Source: Aliiroseovarius sp. PrR006 (GTDB taxonomy: Bacteria > Pseudomonadota > Alphaproteobacteria > Rhodobacterales > Rhodobacteraceae). From it: 64,000 bases of DNA. The notes under the pieces are model-generated. The model did no database searches, had not been told where the DNA came from, and saw only the letters and a list, made by a program, of their open reading frames with translations. Positions within the stretch are counted from its first letter, which is position 1. Each line of letters starts with the position of its first letter. The stretch spans positions 620,001 through 684,000 of the forward strand of contig NZ_JAAGOY010000004.1 of assembly GCF_010500215.1 (NCBI RefSeq), read 5' to 3'. Position numbers and translations under genes: made by a program. This document shows, piece by piece, positions 62,055 to 64,000 of the stretch.

Positions 62055-63217
62055 AATCCGGGCGGCCCCGCGCAAAGCGCTGTGTCGTAGGCGGCGCAAA
62101 GACGGTCGAAATGCGCATCCTCGTTGAGGACCGTCTCGACCCGCTTGCGTGCGCCAGCGCCAAGCTCCTGCACAAGCGCATCATCAGTCCACAATCGGGT
62201 CATCGCCGCTGCAAGGCCGCTCGCATCGCCGGGTGCAAAATGCAGGCCGGTCTCGTCGCGCACGATCGTATCCCTGAGCGCGCCCAGATCGGAGGCTACA
62301 ACCGGGATGCCCTCCGCCATGGCTTCTGCGGCGACAATGGCGAAGGTTTCGAACCAGAGGCTCGGCACCACCAGAAACCGGCAGCGCCGATAAAAGGCAA
62401 TCAGATCCGCACGGGATTGCGTGACGGTCAGGATCTCGGGCGGCAAACCAACCCTGGCAATATTAGTGCCTTTCGGCAGGGCGAGCTTGATCGGGATACC
62501 CGTAGTTTCCGCCGCCTGCAGCAGAACATCGATACCCTTTTCATGGACGGGCCGGCCCGCAAACCCGGCGAATACACCGCGCGCCGGATCGGCGGGCGGG
62601 TTTTCAGTGGCAATGGCGCATTCATTGACGCTGATCCGGTTTGCGGCGACGCCCGCGCGTTCCACCAACCATTTCTTGCTGAACGGTGTGAGGACAATGA
62701 AATGGGTGATATTGCGTCGAAACAAATCCCTTTGGCGGGCGAGCGCATACCGCAGCGAAAAGGCGACATTCTCGCCAAGGCTGTCGCGGCATCCCTGCCT
62801 GAGAATATTGTGGGCACCTCTGTCTTCGCACCGCGTGCAAACTTCGCGACCATTGTAGTGGGTCGCGACAGGACAGGTGATGCGGTAGTCGTAGACGCTG
62901 TGAACCACCGGCACACCGCGCCGGGCCGCAACCTCGAGCACGAACGGCGAGATCAGCGGATATAGCTCATGCGTGTGCACGATGTCCGGCGGGTCGGCCT
63001 CCAGCAGGGCGTCGAAGGCCCGGACAGCTTCGCGCGCATAAAGCCCGCTGGAAAACGCGCGGACCTTACCAGCGAGCCCGGTGCCCAGGTCCTTGCTGTC
63101 GCGCTCAAATATGCGCACGTCCACTCCGCGCTTGCGTGACAGCGCAATCGTCTGGTCCCACGCATTGTCGGAGCCGCCACCACTGCGGTGGCGGTTGTAT
63201 ACGTGCAGGACCTTCAT
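62051..63217 (-). CDS. Glycosyltransferase family 4
   Basis: A 388-residue GT-B enzyme. KVLHVYNRHRSGGGSDNAWD is the acceptor-side glycine loop, HTHELYPLISP and the Cys-rich TCPVATHYNGREVCTRCEDRG follow, and FETFAIVAAEAMAEGIPVVA is the donor loop. The four closely spaced Cys are a familiar zinc-knuckle-like insert in this GT4 subgroup. Start at 63217; the longer frame overlaps the upstream gene. Confidence 0.88.
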   Translation of the reverse strand: MKVLHVYNRHRSGGGSDNAWDQTIALSRKRGVDVRIFERDSKDLGTGLAGKVRAFSSGLYAREAVRAFDALLEADPPDIVHTHELYPLISPFVLEVAARRGVPVVHSVYDYRITCPVATHYNGREVCTRCEDRGAHNILRQGCRDSLGENVAFSLRYALARQRDLFRRNITHFIVLTPFSKKWLVERAGVAANRISVNECAIATENPPADPARGVFAGFAGRPVHEKGIDVLLQAAETTGIPIKLALPKGTNIARVGLPPEILTVTQSRADLIAFYRRCRFLVVPSLWFETFAIVAAEAMAEGIPVVASDLGALRDTIVRDETGLHFAPGDASGLAAAMTRLWTDDALVQELGAGARKRVETVLNEDAHFDRLCAAYDTALCAGPPGL

Positions 63218-64000
63218 TCCGGCGGTGTATAATACTGTTCGGGCTTGTACGTCTCGCCAATCAGATCCGTGTCCAACCCCGCCCCCTTGCGCCGCGCCTC
63301 GATCACATTCCTGAAGAGCTCTGCGAAGCCCGCGTTGACCGCGTCCCAGCGGAACAGCCGCCGCTCGCGGTCTTGCGCTTGCGCGCCGAGCCGGGCGCAC
63401 AGGTCCGGATCGCCATCAAGCCGCGTCATGATCGACGCAAGCGCGCCCGGAGCCTTGTCGAAATAGAGCGCATCCTCGCCCACGTTCTGGCGATGAAAGA
63501 TGACATTTATCGGCACGCATGCCGCACCGTGATGCATGGCGCGCAAGAGAGACGGGTTGGTCCCGCCTACCTCGTGGCCATGAAAATACGCGCGACAATT
63601 GGCATAAAGCGCGTTGAGCTTGGCCGATTCAAATATCCCGCCCACGCAGCGGACCTTTGCATCATTCTCCGCCATGACCTTCGCGGAAAACTCCGTCTGG
63701 TACGGGGTGGAGCCGACAACGATCAGCGGGCGCTCCACACCGCTCTTGCGATACTCGTCGATGATGAAGTCAACGTTGTTCTCGGGCTCCATGCGCGCCA
63801 CGACTAGGTAGAACTCGCCCGGCTCGACCCCGAAGTCGTTCAAAATGGCGGCATCGGGCGCATCGCCCACTTCGCCGGAATAGGGGATGTAGGTCGACGG
63901 CGCGCCGTATTCTTCGACGTAGTAATCCTGCATGGCACGCGAGTCCGTGACCAGCCAATTCGCCAGTCGCGCACTGACCTTTTCGGCCCATTTATAGTAC
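63214..64000 (-). CDS. Glycosyltransferase, DUF1972/rhamnosyltransferase type, 5' end cut by window
   Basis: The frame is open to the window edge; the 262 visible residues are the C-terminal two-thirds. The segment before the first internal Met reads YYKWAEKVSARLANWLVTDS, and FYLVVARMEPENNVDFIIDE and FHGHEVGGTNPSLLRAMHHG follow. These fit the GT4-like DUF1972 group that includes rhamnosyltransferases. It overlaps the next gene by ATGA, continuing the operon beyond the window. Confidence 0.85.
   Translation of the reverse strand, partial: YYKWAEKVSARLANWLVTDSRAMQDYYVEEYGAPSTYIPYSGEVGDAPDAAILNDFGVEPGEFYLVVARMEPENNVDFIIDEYRKSGVERPLIVVGSTPYQTEFSAKVMAENDAKVRCVGGIFESAKLNALYANCRAYFHGHEVGGTNPSLLRAMHHGAACVPINVIFHRQNVGEDALYFDKAPGALASIMTRLDGDPDLCARLGAQAQDRERRLFRWDAVNAGFAELFRNVIEARRKGAGLDTDLIGETYKPEQYYTPPE

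Noticed and set aside
62111-62965. A 284-codon plus-strand frame opposite a glycosyltransferase
   Set aside because: It is antisense to a clear GT4 gene in a tightly coupled operon.
1-64000. CRISPR arrays, tRNA or rRNA genes, prophage or defence islands
   Set aside because: I saw no spaced direct repeats, tRNA-like cloverleafs, rRNA sequence or recognisable phage or defence proteins; the mobile DNA here is limited to insertion-sequence relics.

Overview
The window reads as a chromosome segment from an alphaproteobacterium of the Rhodobacteraceae (Roseobacter-like). This is inferred from the GC-rich code, the aglEFGAK alpha-glucoside cluster, a fused L-carnitine dehydrogenase/betainyl-CoA thioesterase, TRAP and glycine-betaine transporters, and a release factor 2 without a programmed frameshift. 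No database search was possible, so the assignment rests on recognised protein families.

Layout. 1-1.9 kb: the end of a lytic transglycosylase gene and prfB. 2.0-12.6 kb: alpha-glucoside uptake and breakdown (aglE-F-G-A-K leftward; aglR, a GH1 beta-glucosidase, glucokinase and an NnrU-family protein rightward), with two matching LacI-type operators in the divergent promoter region. 12.6-20.7 kb: a GlxA/CdhR-type regulator facing an operon that, read together, can take gamma-butyrobetaine through its CoA esters to L-carnitine, 3-dehydrocarnitine and glycine betaine. 20.8-23.8 kb: a ProXWV-type quaternary-amine importer. 24.1-28.1 kb: a CadC-like winged-helix/TPR regulator divergent from a methyltransferase-nitrilase-GFA operon. 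28.2-30.7 kb: a TPR protein, an IS3 relic and a membrane MHYT-LytTR regulator. 31.2-37.8 kb: a TRAP transporter operon with an amidase, a small membrane protein and two hydroxyacid dehydrogenases. 38.7-46.2 kb: a TPP riboswitch and a ten-gene thiamine operon (thiD-O-S-G-E-F, then an HMP-type ABC importer with tenA).

46.4-51.9 kb is a patch of broken insertion sequences (IS6, then IS3 fused to IS110 debris) around the dTDP-rhamnose genes rfbC-B-D-A, which look AT-richer than their surroundings. 51.9-64 kb is a tightly overlapping leftward polysaccharide locus: glycosyltransferases, two Wzx-type flippases, a Wzy-type polymerase, a degenerate CpsD-like protein, an aminotransferase and a three-unit left-handed-beta-helix protein. 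The dTDP-rhamnose genes and the rhamnosyltransferase-like glycosyltransferases at both ends suggest a rhamnose-containing polymer.

The most unusual items are the triplicated beta-helix protein (58934-60607), the BY-kinase-like protein without Walker A or Walker B residues (57010-57699), the uncharacterised TRAP-amidase-dehydrogenase operon, and the nitrilase operon with its tandem-repeat control region. I found no CRISPR array, tRNA or rRNA, and no clear phage or defence system.
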